From: Scatophagus argus
Taxonomy: Eukaryota; Chordata; Actinopteri; Scatophagidae
Length of the DNA: 64,000 nucleotides
Direction: 5' to 3'
NCBI RefSeq assembly: GCF_020382885.2
Contig: NC_058511.1
Span: forward strand, 21,132,504-21,196,503
Notes under the pieces: generated by a model
What the model was told of the DNA's origin: nothing
Database searches by the model: none
Seen by the model: only the letters and a program-made list of their open reading frames with translations
In this document: positions 33,694 through 45,681 of the stretch, piece after piece
How positions within the stretch are numbered: the stretch's first letter is position 1
How the letters are laid out: every line of letters starts with the position of its first letter
Program-made: the position numbers and the translations under genes

Positions 33694-34814
33694 TGACCCC
33701 CACCCATGACGTGCACCTAGTCGTAAATTCCTGATTTCAAACTCAGAACCGGCACGGACATTGGCTGCGTGCCAGCCATCTCCGCGATCCAAAGTGACGT
33801 CTCGTAGGTAATAAAAGTCACGGCGACCCTCAGACCAGGCTTTTTCCCGTGCGTGCTCTGACAGTGAGAGCTGCTCCAGGCTCTCCAGGTGTCCAAATCG
33901 CCAAAAGGGAGCAACAATCTCAAACGTTTGATTATCATAATCTTAGATCCCGGGTCACAGTTCTGCAACTCGCAGGCCGAGAAACATCCATCCATTTTCT
34001 ATACCGCTTATCCGTCAGGGTCGCGGGGGAGCTGGAGCCTATCCCAGCTGACTACGGGCGAGAGGCGGGGTACACCCTGGACTGGTCGCCAGTCAATCGC
34101 AGGGCCAACACACAAAGACAGACAACCACACACTCTCACACTCACACCTAGGGGCAATTTAGAGTAGCCAATTAACCTAATGTGCATGTTTTTGGTATTG
34201 TGGGAGGAAGCCGGAGTACCCGGAGAAAACCCACGCAGGCACAGGGAGAACATGCAAACTCCACATAGAAGGGCCCAGACCGGGATTCGAACCTGGAACC
34301 CTCTTGCTATGAGGCGACAGTGCTAACCACTGCACCACCGTGCCGCCCCGGCCGAGAAACAGACTGCTGTATTTTTTCTGTAACTTTTCCTTTTTTTTCT
34401 TCTTCCTACGTGGATCACTGGGCAATCAGCTGATCGCACGTTAACGAGCCGCGCCGTAACGAAAGGGTACGTGGCGCCCAAAGGCTCCCACCCATTGTTC
34501 TCTTCTGTGACCACATAAGCAACATCACGTGGGTTATCACCATCCTTTATGTGGTTGTTCATTTTGTGTGCTGGTTCGTGTAGTCATTCACCATTTTAGT
34601 TGTAGTCTGCTGCTATCTTAGTTGTAGTCTCCCTATTCGCCATTTTGGTTGTAGTTTCTCCACTCATGTGGCCATCCGCCATCTTAATTGTAGTCAGCTG
34701 CCATCTTGTTTGTTATTAGCCGCTATCTTGTTAGCTGCTACCTTGTTAGCCGCTATCTTGTTAGCCGCCATCTTGTTTGTTTTTAGCCGCTAGCTTGTTA
34801 GCCTCCATCTTGTT

Positions 34815-34853
<39 letters not shown>

Positions 34854-35047
34854 GATTAAAACTTAGATTATAATAGTGTTTATTACAAAGTGATACTTAT
34901 CTATGGATGGTTGTTGCTGGTTAATAAATCCTGTTATAGTTTAACCTGTTGTTGTCTGTGGTTATTGTGCATGTACTGAATTCATGACAGTCAGTGCTCG
35001 GATTCATCCTTCATAATCTTAAGAGACTGTTATTTCCTATTAATTAT
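33694..35047 (+). repeat. Third LTR of the same family, truncated
   Basis: Homologous to the LTRs from GACCCCCACCCATGAC to AAGAGACTGTTATTTCC, with both termini missing. It includes the TTGTTAGCCGCTA minisatellite block, which the solo LTR at 7671 lacks. More diverged than the 5' and 3' LTRs. A SINE is inserted at 33987, and a (CT)n run follows the block near 34822-34850. Confidence 0.88.
33987..34349 (-). repeat. Full-length tRNA-head SINE with 12-bp target duplication
   Basis: On the minus strand it starts GGGGCGGCACGGTGGTGCAG (A-box region), has B box GGTTCGAATCC, and ends in (ATGG)n. Flanking direct repeats GGCCGAGAAACA (33975-33986 and 34350-34361) are exact. It is inserted in the third LTR, giving a relative age order. 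Confidence 0.95.
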
Positions 35048-35070
35048 ATAAAATAATAATTAATAGGAAA
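35033..35070. repeat. 15-bp perfect inverted repeat
   Basis: TTTCCTATTAATTAT (35033-35047) and its exact reverse complement at 35056-35070 with an 8-nt spacer. It forms the broken right edge of the third LTR. Confidence 0.9.
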
Positions 35071-35329
35071 AATATTAAAACTATAATATACAGAGCGCCA
35101 GAGAAATGGAGAGTACTGTATTAACAATGCAAAACTGAACTGGACAATATAAACATGTGCAATACAACAGTACATTTGTTGCTTTCGCCACTTGTGTCGG
35201 AGCACCATAATAGTAATGCTGGCAAAGACTACAAGATGGGGACATATGAAGAAATTATATTTTTAGGTGAGATTACTTCCTGTTGGGGAGCTTTAAAGAA
35301 ATGGATATTTCTTGTAAAATAATGGCATT

Positions 35330-35750
35330 TTCCTGCAGAACTTTAGCATTATCACTATATTGTTTGATTGTAATAATGTAGGAAAGGTCTGTAAAATAAA
35401 CATTTTTCCTGCAAAACCTGTAGCATAGTCACTTTTTTCAAGGTGTTTGATTGTAATAATTTTGAAAAAATACCTAAAATAACAGTATATTTCTGAAAAA
35501 CCTTTAGCACAGTCACTTTTTTCAAGGTGTTTGATTGTAATAATTTAGAAAAAATACCTAAAATAACAGTATATTCCTGCAAAACCTTTAGCACAGTCAC
35601 TTTTTCAAGGTGTTTGATTGTAATAATTTAGAAAAAATACCTAAAATAACAGTATATTCCTGCAAAACCTTTAGTACAGTCACCTTTTTCAACGTGTTTG
35701 ATTGTAATAATTTAGAAAAAATACAGAAAAAAATGTATTTTTCTGCTAAA
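35330..35750. repeat. 84-bp minisatellite, about 5 units
   Basis: GTGTTTGATTGTAATAAT recurs at 35443, 35527, 35610 and 35694, spaced 84, 83 and 84 bp, with a more diverged unit to the left near 35362. Other unit landmarks are CCTTTAGCACAGTCAC and ATACCTAAAATAACAGTATA. The minus-strand open frame across it is a by-product of an 84-bp (28-codon) period. Confidence 0.93.
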
Positions 35751-35759
35751 AAAATAATG

Positions 35760-37185
35760 AAAACATCTGTAAATTTTATGTTTTAACACATTTGAATTAC
35801 CGTCTTTTAATTAAAAGATTTTTGTTTGGCAGCTGTAGCTGCCAGTCATTAATGATTAATGTTTGCTGTAGCAAAGTTGAGAATGGCAACTTCTGAGAAA
35901 TGTTAATATGCCATACACACAACAGTGGTCACTGTACAGTGATTGTGTAATGAAACTCTACATGCAGTGACTATTGTGGTTGTATGTTTGTCAGACATGC
36001 AGAAATGCAACCTTTAAGTAGGTGAACTTGATAAGGAGCTTAGACTGACAGCCAGATAAACTGTCCTCATTCATTCTTTAAAGCACGAGGGATGGTAATA
36101 TATACACTGATATGTAAGTACTTTGAGCGTATACGAAAGAGTCCTATACAGCATTCTAACACAGAAGTCTTTTAGGTGTGTTAGACCCATTCATTCCAGT
36201 ATGTTGGTGCAGATTAATTCCTGGTTAAAACCTGGGTCTGCAAGTGGTACATACATACAACAGCGTGAATGTTTATTTGATAGAAAAGCATGAAAACATT
36301 AAAAGAAGCAGAAAAATCCTTTTCTTTAGGTTTTAGCTGCGGTAAACAAAGATACGTTTATGGATTTGTACATCTACCATAAAAAAAAACTGGCGCATGT
36401 GAAACTTTTTTTTTTCATATGGTTGGCAGGAAGGAAAAAAGGAATGAAAGTTCATCTGCTGAAGACAGACACAGTACACACACTCACACAATGGTATTGA
36501 CTTACCGAGACAACATGCCTGTACTGCACTGCAAAAATTCATGCTGTTCATCACACTGTCCTGCTATCTGCTTCTGCACATGCATAATCTTGCAAACTCC
36601 TGACTGGTTCTACATTTTTCTAACTGGACAATACAGAATAGATTTATAACAAAGCAATTCCAACTCAAGATCTCCTTACTAGCTTTTCCAAACATACAAC
36701 ATTTTGCTAATAAAATCTATCTCGAATGAATGACTGCCTTTACTCAGTTTAATTGTGTAACATCAAAGGTTTTGTGTTTCTGCCAACTGGTTCTGGTCTG
36801 AACATGACATCATGATTCAAAGAGTTGATTGAAGTGAAGTTGCAAAGCATACAGACACACACATACACACACATACACAGTCAAGTTTTTATCACTTTTG
36901 GGGACATTATATAGACTTACATTAACTTCTTGGATGCTTAACCACCACCTAACCTAACCTTTTTGTCTGAACAACTACAGAAATATGCAGCCACACACAC
37001 AAACACACACACAATTTGTGCATTATGCAAGCAAATTATGCAGGCGCACTTGCGCCCAGGCCATCTAAACACCCTGGATGGCATAAGTGTAAGGGTATGT
37101 GGGTCAGTAATGAGGAACAGGAAGAAGGAACAGTGGGAGGAGTGCTCAGCAGCGTAGCTCTCAAAGCCTAGAAACTTACAGCAGC
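35760..37185. other. Intergenic stretch without recognised genes
   Basis: AT-rich sequence with CA-rich microsatellites near 36475-36490, 36850-36880 and 36990-37012. No conserved coding or RNA features seen. Confidence 0.5.
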
Positions 37186-38223
37186 CTTCTGTGTCGATGT
37201 AGGTTCTCAGTCATCTGGGTCATAGTAGCATGGTAGAAGCAAAGACAACTGGATTGTTGAAGATGTTTCACCTCTCATCTGAAAGGCTTCTTCAGTTCTA
37301 AGATTGTTCAGTTTGTCTGTAGGACGGACCAGTCTTTGTCTGAGTGCGTTGCTGGGTCTGAAGTGTGTTGAGATGTTGTGCTTCGAGAAAATCCTTCAGT
37401 TTTTCAGGCAACCACGGTACATGGGGAACAACAAGGTTTTTCAGTCTATTCTGTTCATCACTGGTTGAAGTTAGGTGTTGTTTTCCATGTTTCCTAGTTG
37501 ATTTGACAAAGACCCAGTTTGGGTAGCTACACATTTTTAACGCTCCCCTGATGTGTGTGTGTGTGTTCCATCTCTCTTCTCTCTTCCTTGGAAAAAATAC
37601 TCTCTGCCAGGCGGTGTAGAGTCCTGATGACTCCAAGTTTGTGTTCCAATGGGTGGTGGGAGTCAAAAAGTGAGTACTGGTCTGTGTGGGTGGGTTTCTG
37701 GTAGAGGAAGGAATGGTAATTTATGTCCCTTGGAATCCTCCCAGGTGTCGTCCACATACCTAAACCAATGGCTAAGTTTTGTTCCTCTGAAGGAGCTTCG
37801 TGCTTTCTTTTAAAATTCTTCCATGTAGAGGTTGGCCACAATGGATGACACTGGTGAACCCATGGCACATTTGTGCTTTTATCTATAGAAACTTCCATTG
37901 TACTTGAAATAGGTGGTGGTAAGGCAGAAGTCCAATAAAGTACAGACCTGATCCATGGTGAAATTAGTTCTGGTCTGTAGGGAGTCGTCATTTTTTGACT
38001 GGTTCCACTGCCTTGGTTGTGGGTATGCAGGTGAAAAGTGAGTGACATCAGAAGATACCATGGTTTCATACAGGGCCAGTCTGAGTTCCTGGACTTTGTT
38101 AGTGAGGTCTCTGGAATTATGAATGTGAAGGGGGGTATTTCCCACAAGTGGTCCTAATATAGTGGCAAGGCATTTAGCGATGTTGTAGGTGCCCAAGTTT
38201 ATACTGCTGTTTAGTTACATGGA

Positions 38224-38291
38224 TCAAGCTTGAGGCCACGGCTTAGCCGCTCTCCTGCTCTCTCCTGCTCCTGCTCTCGCTCTCGCTCTCG

Positions 38292-38346
<55 letters not shown>

Positions 38347-38573
38347 ACCGGTCAAGGCAGATGGCCGCCCATCTTGAGCCGGGGTCTGCTCAAGGCAGTT
38401 TTTCCTCGCCACTGTCGCCAAGTGCTTGCTCAAGGGGGAATGTTGGGCTCTCTCTATTTACAATTTAATTAAAGAGTTTGGTCTAGACCTGCTCTAATTG
38501 GAAAGTGTCATGAGATAACTTTTGTTGTGAATTGGCGCTATATAAATAAACTGAATTGAATTGAATTGAATTA
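38224..38573 (+). mobile_element. (CT)n microsatellite plus LINE 3' UTR and tail
   Basis: 38250-38340 is TCTCGC/TCTC repeats. 38341-38573 is the Rex1/CR1-like LINE 3' end: AAGGCAGTTTTTCCTCGCCA, GTGAATTGGCGCTATATAAA and a GAATT-repeat tail. It is inserted inside the Penelope element. Confidence 0.8.
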
Positions 38574-39545
38574 GTGTGAACTAAACAAACATTTACCTAA
38601 ATAAAAGGAAAAACAAAAGGAAAACAATTTAATAAACTCATCAATGCAATGAAAAGGAAACCAACACAATTACAAAGAACAACAACTATAAAAGACGGCG
38701 TAACACCACCGGGATCCACATCGGTGGCGTGAGCACTATACAGTTGCAAAACAGTCAGTGCCACGCTCAAGTGGATAACGCGTCGCGGGCCCAGGCAGCG
38801 CTCAACAAGATGGACAAAGGCAGAGGGTGCTTCAGTCACGCCAGCCGAAGTCCGGACCAAGAAGGAAAACGACACAGAAGCAAGAAAGGAAACAAAACCC
38901 ACATAAAGCCAAAACAGCAGTGTGGACCAAGGGAGGGATGGCTGATTATAGCCGGCAATTTACCATGGCCTCTAGACAAAAAAGGAGACACACAAACCAT
39001 AACTTTTTGTAAATTACGTAATTGGAACATTTAGAAAAAAATATAAATTCATACGCACCGTTCACTAGGACTACAGTCACGCCAAAAAGAGGCAGAGGAC
39101 GACCAGCTCATGCCGCGGGTCAGTCACTCAGATGCACCAAGACACCAGAAAAGAATCAGCTGGGAACTGAGAAACTAAGCCGCTGAACATCGGACAATCG
39201 TGGACTTACCGAAAGGAGCAGGTGAGCACCTCCAGGAAAGACCTTCCCCGGAGCAATGCATCCTCACGGCCCCGGCAGCCGATCGCGCTATACGGAGTCA
39301 AGATCGCGTCACCAAAAGACTGCTCTATGCACACACGAGCAATGGGAGACTAGCAGAACGTGTTACCTGAATGAAGAGGACTGCGCACCCGCAACAGCCA
39401 TGCCAAACAATCACAGTGGTCACACCAAACCCGTGGAAGGAAGCGAAGGAAGCGGAAGAGGTAGGTGTATCTGCACCTCTCTATATAGGGACACATAGTG
39501 CCGCCCCTCAATCAAGGCGCTCAGTGGGTTGACAGTGCCATGTAG
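38574..39545. other. Unassigned inserted sequence in the Penelope element
   Basis: About 970 bp with higher GC than its surroundings. A palindromic CTATATAG lies near 39481. No reading frame resembles a known protein. It lies between the LINE tail and the resumed Penelope RT, so it is foreign to both. An LTR-type unit on the minus strand is possible. Confidence 0.35.
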
Positions 39546-40106
39546 TGGCAGAGAGAGTCACACTTGCTTGCTTGTCGGGTTCCATTTCAAGATTGCATAG
39601 GTGTTGCAGTCACTGAGGAGTGAGGTTATTTTTGCATGGTAGTCAGTTGTGTTGAAGGCTATGGTGCATCTAGCCTTATTGGCCAAAGGTATTATGATGT
39701 TCTGGTCTTTGCTCAAGGATGTAATGACCTTCCTTTCCTGAAAAGTGAGATTGGAAGGAGGTGTTTTCGCACTGGAAAGGGTTGCTGATATTTTCACCCT
39801 GATTTGTTCTTCTTCAGGTTGTGCTATATGGTTAGTTCTTATGCCTGATTTTGTGGCCGTGAGTTCTACTATGGGCAGTTGTTGCTGAGTTAAATACCTG
39901 GAACTCCCCATCAATCTTAGAACTTAAGAAGCCATTTGGATGAGAGGTGAAATGTCTTCAACAACCTAAAGATATACCCCTTCTATTGTTACATAGATAT
40001 AGAATAGATCCAGTTCAACAGGAATTGTGTCTGGACATCTAACCAACAAAAGTCAAGTAAACTTCAAACCCATATTGTCAGTATATTTTCACATACACCA
40101 AAATTC

Positions 40107-40350
40107 TTCTCTGCATTTAACCCATCGCTGATTGAACACACGCACAACATGCAGTGAAACACACAGGAGCAGTGGGCTGCCATTTCAGGCACTGGGGGAC
40201 AAATTGGGGGGTTAAGTGCCTTGTTCCAGCGCACATCAACCAGGTAATAGAGGGGTAGAGAACTGATTAATCCACCACACCCAAATTTTTCCTGCCAGTA
40301 CGGGGGTGGGAGATCGGGGTTCGAATCCCGCTGGGGGCGATCGACTTTGT
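40107..40350 (-). repeat. SINE-like repeat (inverse of 14345-14640)
   Basis: Reverse complement of the body at 14345-14640. At its 5' end (40318-40330) the B-box-like GGTTCGAATCC appears on the plus strand, next to the following SINE. Confidence 0.65.
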
Positions 40351-40354
40351 GAGC

Positions 40355-40585
40355 AGTTGTGGATCAGCGGTTAGGGTGTCGGACCCGTAATCGGTGGATC
40401 GCTGGTTCGATTCCCCGTACCGGTGTCCATGGCTGAGGTACCCTTGAGCAAGGTACCTAACCCCCACTGCTCCCCGGGCGCTGCACGCGGGTTTGCTGTG
40501 TGTGTGCACGTCACTTGGGTGGGTTAAATGCAGAGCACGAATTTCGTTGGAGTGAGTTCCCTCCAATGACAAAATATGTCACTTT
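40355..40585 (+). repeat. tRNA-derived SINE, second copy
   Basis: Near-identical to 13680-13905, starting GTGGATCAGCGGTTAGGGTG with B box GGTTCGATTCC and ending CAAAATATGTCACTT. It carries an extra GCACGCGGGTTTG segment. 40590-41820 holds nothing I recognise. Confidence 0.85.
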
Positions 40586-41820
40586 TCTTTACTGACTTTG
40601 ATCACAAGTGCAAAGTCGCATTCATAAGCTACAATGTATAAACAATAAACAATGCATCGACAGCACACCAATCTTTCCAGTGCTACATAGCAAAGGGGAA
40701 AACACTTAACTTGACAAAACACACTTCAATTAACTTAACAAGTTTAGAAAACACTTCATTGTTCACAAGTTGTAAGTTACTGTGGTTGTTATTTGAGAGG
40801 TTATGAGTGTCTATGAGAAACCTGTGAAGATTTTCAGGGCTGAGAAAGAGGACAAATCCAGAGCTGTGTGGAGACTTTCCAGGAGGGACTGAATGAGTCA
40901 CTGACCTCAGTTGGTGACTGAGCAGCGGCAGATGAACTGAAGTTATGGAGTATGGAGCTGAACAAGGAACTGCACACGAGGAGAGTACAACTCCTGGGAA
41001 AAGTACGGAATCATTACACTTGAAGGATGTTCATTCAGATTTTTTACTTCGTAGCATAGACACAAATCATAGATATAACAAAAACAATTTTTGTTAAACA
41101 GCTGAACATTATGGCTTTGTGGAACAGATCTTAAACAAATCAAATTTAATTATTTTGCAAATTGGAACCTTTTTTTCATATCAAGCAAAGGAAAAAAATT
41201 ATAAAATCACTCAAGGCTGAGGAAAACAATACTCTGTATTGATCTGGTTTCACCTTTCTAAAATTGCACTCACTTTTGCAGGATAGAGTCTTGTCATGGA
41301 CCATTTTCACAAATTCTTATTTAGATTGAGATAGTTTTCTGGCCATGTCATAGAATGAATATGCCTTTCTGAAACAAAAGCTCTGATACTCCTGGCTCTG
41401 TGACAATTACTTTAGTTGCAGGGCCAACACCTCGTGATGCAATCCTCTAGAAATGTTACAGTACAATATTACAATGGTTGAGCCAGACAAACTGAATAAA
41501 TGCCACTATGACTATAGCAGAGGTATAACTCTGCAGTGTGTTCCACATATGTATCCAAGAATTGGATTTGTTGATAACATTTGCTTCACAGGGAAAGAGA
41601 CTGAATTAAAAAAAATGTTACCTTAGAAGTTAGTTAAACTTTTAGCTAACAGTACTCATTCTTGGGAAAAGTCACAGAATGCTGACAAGAGACAGCAATA
41701 GAACTATTCACAATATTTGTCTACAGCAACAAGGCAGTGTACATTCAATTTAATTTTCCTCCTTCATTAAAGTGTCAAAGTGTAAAAATCTAATTAATCT
41801 AAAATAGATGTTTGCTTTCA

Positions 41821-42190
41821 TATAATAAGATAATCTTTTATTGATCTGCAGAGGGGAAAATCAAATATTGCAGCATCTTAGAACAGAATAAGTACAGGAA
41901 CGGACAGGTAGCACAAAATAGGATACTAAAACCAAAATCTGCAATAAGAACAAAATATACACACGTACATACAATATGTTGTATTCAACACTATAAACAA
42001 AAAATATGCAGTGTCTATGTACAGGGGTAGTGCAGTAGTGACCTAAAGTGGATAGTGCAATAGTGCAATATACAGTGAAAGGGGCTATGTCTGGTGATGG
42101 GTGGAACATGGAAGCCAGCATGCCAACGTTTTTTATCAAAGAGGCTTCTACAAGGGGTGTTAGCGTTACCCTAACACTGACCCTCACCCT
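41821..42190 (-). mobile_element. Retroelement 3' end fragment
   Basis: GATAATCTTTTATTGATCTG at the left and the following A-rich body resemble the reverse complement of a LINE 3' end (AATAAA-type tail). No coding part is attached. Low certainty on family. Confidence 0.4.
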
Positions 42191-42394
42191 GTGAATGTGG
42201 AAGTAAAGTTACTTTGAGTCTTACAATGATATGGTCAAAATGAGGCTGAAATTTCAATGATGCTTCAGAAAACAACCTAAATGTTTTCTAAATTTAATGT
42301 ACATTTAAAGCTAAATCATAATGAGGCACAAGAAATAATACAGGTTTACCTTCTGGAGATCCGTAATGACAAAGCAATTAAATCAATCAACCAG

Positions 42395-44495
42395 TGATTA
42401 AGACAGAAAAAATATTTATTGGTTAAAATAGCTTTTCACAGATACAATGAATGAGTTTTGATATTATGCAGTTACACACTGTACAACAGTGAATCCCAAT
42501 GGATTAGCCTGTTCTGTCAATGGAAGACAACTCGCACAGAAAAAGTGGCCAGAAGTCAAATATTATGCACTGTCATATGATTTTTGTGTTATAAAATAAA
42601 TTAGTAACATGGTTATCAGAAAACATCTTCTTACTGTGGGCACCATATTACATCTATATCACCATTATCAAGATCTCAGTGCAAACACATTGTAGCTGAA
42701 AGATCTATGACATATGAGTACCAACAAAATTATGCGAAAATCAGAAAAAATGACAACAAAAAGAAAAAAAGTCCAATTTGAAATTTATCATAGTGTTTGG
42801 TAGTTGTGGTGCTATATTGGCATATGCTTTAATATAACTGACTGACTAAATATTAGTCCAGATCTAGTCTTCTAAAAACTCACATTTTTTGTGACACAGC
42901 TTGATTTACAGTACTAAATATCTATTTCTCAAGCAGCAACAGTTACATCAAATCTGAAATACAAAACAGTAAGCAGTCATTCATTCAAATATGTAAAACA
43001 CAGATCAGAATAATTTTACTGTACTTCTCTACCACCCACAAAAAATGAAAAAGAAAAGACACTTCTTTAATCAATGCCAGTAACAAAGCCTTTCTTTAAG
43101 TAAGTGGCAGAAAAGCAGATCAGAGTTTGCTGTGTAGCAGCAGCCTGAACCCTCTCTGACACACACACACACACATACACACCACACTACAAAATGAAAA
43201 CATAACACCACATAAATTCAAAGTTTATCAGGAAACAACAGTCCACACTGACTGACAAAGAAAACAAATATTTTTACTGTCAATAAATATACAGTTTATG
43301 GGGGGGTTAATGTAAGTTGTTTATCGTAAGAGATACTTTTTTAGTAGTCAATTTTTTTTTCACCCTCATTGTGAGACACATGCAGGATAAGCCAAGAGGT
43401 TAATACTTCACATATTGTTGTTCTTTATCTATGTGACAGCACTGGACATTAACTCCTGAGAAACAAGAATGTGATATTAATTAGAAAGAGAAGTGTTCAA
43501 GTGTGGCTAAGAGTCCACCATACACTTAATACAGTGTGGAATGTTGTGTGTCAATGAAGAAGAATTCTGCTTTAACACGATCTGGTTTATATTTTCCTGT
43601 TTCAACTTTGCTGGTATGATGATGTCTTATCAACCAGCTGCACTGATGGTTTTACTCATTTTCTTTTTTTTATTAAAGTTAGGGACTGTTCTCACTTGAA
43701 AAACAACAAACCATATGTTTACATGCTCTATTCATACGTGTCATGACTGTCCTCTCTCAGGAACTAAGGTGGAAGTAGTATTCTGAAATAATAAAGGCAC
43801 AGACAGCAAGTGACTTCAACACTGGAGAGTTCACATCCTAACATCTCCTAAAAAACTTTTTTTTAACCTTTAAAGAGATCACTAGTTAGAGTTACCTGAA
43901 CTACATGATTACTTGTTTGTGATTTTTATACTTCCCTGTCCATGGGTTATAATTAATCCATCTAGATGGATCTGGATATGGGATTTGGGACACGTGCGTA
44001 TAGAGTTTATTTTACTATCAACAGAAAAAAAGAGACTGTGAATGAACCAGAAGTCACCTAAAAAGCTATTTCTATCTTGTAAAATGTTAAAAAAGGCAAA
44101 ACTCAGTAAAAGTAAAGTAAAGCTATCAGGATATATCTCAGCTATGACAGTGGTAAGTAAAACACAGTCACTAGTACAAAGAGTAGCAGAAACTATGAAA
44201 ACCAGAAGAGAAGACAATTAAAACCAAATTAGTGACTTTGACCAGTGTGGTCCTTCTTGAACTGGTCAGTGACCTGTGGCTGTGCATTTAAAGCTGTGTT
44301 AGATCCACTAAAAGTTCTAGTAAATGTCATGGAAACAAATATTTGACACTTGTACCTTTGACAGTGTTACAGTTTGAATGTCCCTTTGATTGACTAAGAG
44401 TCTCTACGCTGAAAACAGTGATCAAAGTTAGCCCCACCTCTTCTCTGAGCAAAGTAATGCAGTGTTTCCTGATTCTCTTGCACAGATGGAGGTGC
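42395..44495 (-). other. gja1: gja1 3' UTR (predicted)
   Basis: About 2.1 kb of AT-rich repeat-poor sequence follows the gja1 stop on the minus strand and reaches a canonical AATAAA (complement of TTTATT at 42415-42420). A long UTR in the last exon is the rule for GJA1 genes. The poly(A) choice is inferred; other weak signals exist inside. Confidence 0.5.
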
Positions 44496-45662
44496 TCACA
44501 CGTCCAGGTCGTCTGGCCTGGCTCGGCTGCTCATTCGGCTGCTGGCCCTGCTACAAGGCCTGGCGTCGATAAGTGCCAGGGGCTGCAGCTCGTGTCCTGC
44601 TGGCGAGGACAGTTTCTTATGCTCATGGGTATCATCGGGGAAGTCAAAGGCTTGTGCATGGGAGTTTGAAATAGTGCTTCCTCCACCATTCTGGCCAAGC
44701 CGGTTCTGCTCTGTGGAGTAGTTGGCCCAGTTCTGCTCATTAGCCTGTTTATTATAATTGCGGCATGAGCCGGTTCCGCGCTCCCCTGTGGCCAGCTTGT
44801 AGCCTGGGGGGGACATGGGTGAGAGTGGAGCAGTTGGGGAGGAACAGCCATTATAGTAGGCATACTTGGCAGTGGACAGTTCTTTAGGGGTAGGACTCAA
44901 TGTACCTCCACTGGGGTAGAGTGTGGGCTGCTGTTTGCCCTTCACACGATCTTTGATCCTCTTAAAAAACACATAGAAAAGCTCAATGACATTGAGCAGC
45001 AGGGACACCAGTGACACCACTAGCATGAAGATGATGAAGACGGTCTTCTCAGTGGGACGGGACAGAAAACAGTCCACCCGGTGTGGACATGGGGACCTCT
45101 CACATGTGTAGACTGCAGATAGACTGAAGCCATACATGTACCACTGGATAACCAGGAACCCCACCTCGAAAATAGACTTGAAGAAAATGCTGACTATATA
45201 GGTTCTGAGCAGGGCACCCTTCATCTTCACTTTTCCATGTTCCTCAATGCCATACTTGAGCTTTTTCATTTCAATTTTTTTTAGCGGGATGTCAACATCA
45301 CCTCCATCATTTTGCACAGCTTTAAGCTCCTCCTCTTTCCTGTTGAATTTCTGTTCCTTCCTGTTCAGATAGAAAACATGAGCCAGGTACAGAAGTGTAG
45401 GCGTTGACACAAAGATGATCTGGAGGACCCAGAATCGAACATGGGAGATGGGGAAGGATTTGTCGTAGCAGACATTCTCACAACCAGGCTGCTGTGTGTT
45501 ACATTTGAAGGCAGACTGTTCGTCTCCCCAAGCTGATTCCACTGCAGTGCCCAAAACCAGGATCCTGAATATGAAGAGCACCGATAACCACACCTTTCCC
45601 CCAGCAGTAGAGTAGGCCTGGACCTTGTCCAGCAGACGACCCAGGGCACTCCAGTCGCCCAT
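44496..45662 (-). CDS. gja1: Connexin 43, gap junction alpha-1 protein
   Basis: 388 residues (human 382). It forms hexameric hemichannels that dock into gap junctions between cells. It starts [19 protein letters not shown]. Four membrane segments lie at about 21-41, 77-97, 153-177 and 206-229. Loop E1 has C54, C61 and C65 (C-x6-C-x3-C). Loop E2 has C187, C192 and C198 (C-x4-C-x5-C) followed by SRPTEKT, all canonical. The cytoplasmic tail keeps the Cx43-specific [17 protein letters not shown] phosphorylation/sorting segment, [18 protein letters not shown] and QAFDFPDD. It ends RPDDLDV, a PDZ ligand for ZO-1-type partners. The whole coding sequence is in one exon, as in other connexins. A 3' splice site (TTTTTTTTGTCAG) lies about 19 nt before the ATG. 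Confidence 0.98.
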   Translation of the reverse strand: MGDWSALGRLLDKVQAYSTAGGKVWLSVLFIFRILVLGTAVESAWGDEQSAFKCNTQQPGCENVCYDKSFPISHVRFWVLQIIFVSTPTLLYLAHVFYLNRKEQKFNRKEEELKAVQNDGGDVDIPLKKIEMKKLKYGIEEHGKVKMKGALLRTYIVSIFFKSIFEVGFLVIQWYMYGFSLSAVYTCERSPCPHRVDCFLSRPTEKTVFIIFMLVVSLVSLLLNVIELFYVFFKRIKDRVKGKQQPTLYPSGGTLSPTPKELSTAKYAYYNGCSSPTAPLSPMSPPGYKLATGERGTGSCRNYNKQANEQNWANYSTEQNRLGQNGGGSTISNSHAQAFDFPDDTHEHKKLSSPAGHELQPLALIDARPCSRASSRMSSRARPDDLDV

Positions 45663-45681
45663 TCTCGGGGAGCGTTAACTG

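Larger units (their letters stand above)
37190..39960 (-). mobile_element. Penelope-like element, interrupted
   Basis: Minus strand. 39914-39558 gives the N-terminal RT region (AKTPPSNLTFQERKVITSLS, KDQNIIIPLANKARCTIAFN). 38196-37879 gives TYNIAKCLATILGPLVGNTP and QVCTLLDFCLTTTYFKYNG. 38147-37527 and 37666-37298 give GRIPRDINYHSFLYQKPTHT and HHPLEHKLGVIRTLHR. The end at 37240-37300 carries the GTTTCACCTCTCATC landmark. The frame is broken several times. The RT is split by foreign DNA at about 38216-39545. The downstream GIY-YIG endonuclease is not recognisable as intact. Confidence 0.85.

Noticed and set aside
35330-35750. CRISPR-like array
   Set aside because: Whole 84-bp units repeat with no unique spacers, in a vertebrate genome. 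It is a minisatellite.
44418-44669. Plus-strand ORF antisense to gja1
   Set aside because: It is a shadow of the gja1 C-terminal coding region.
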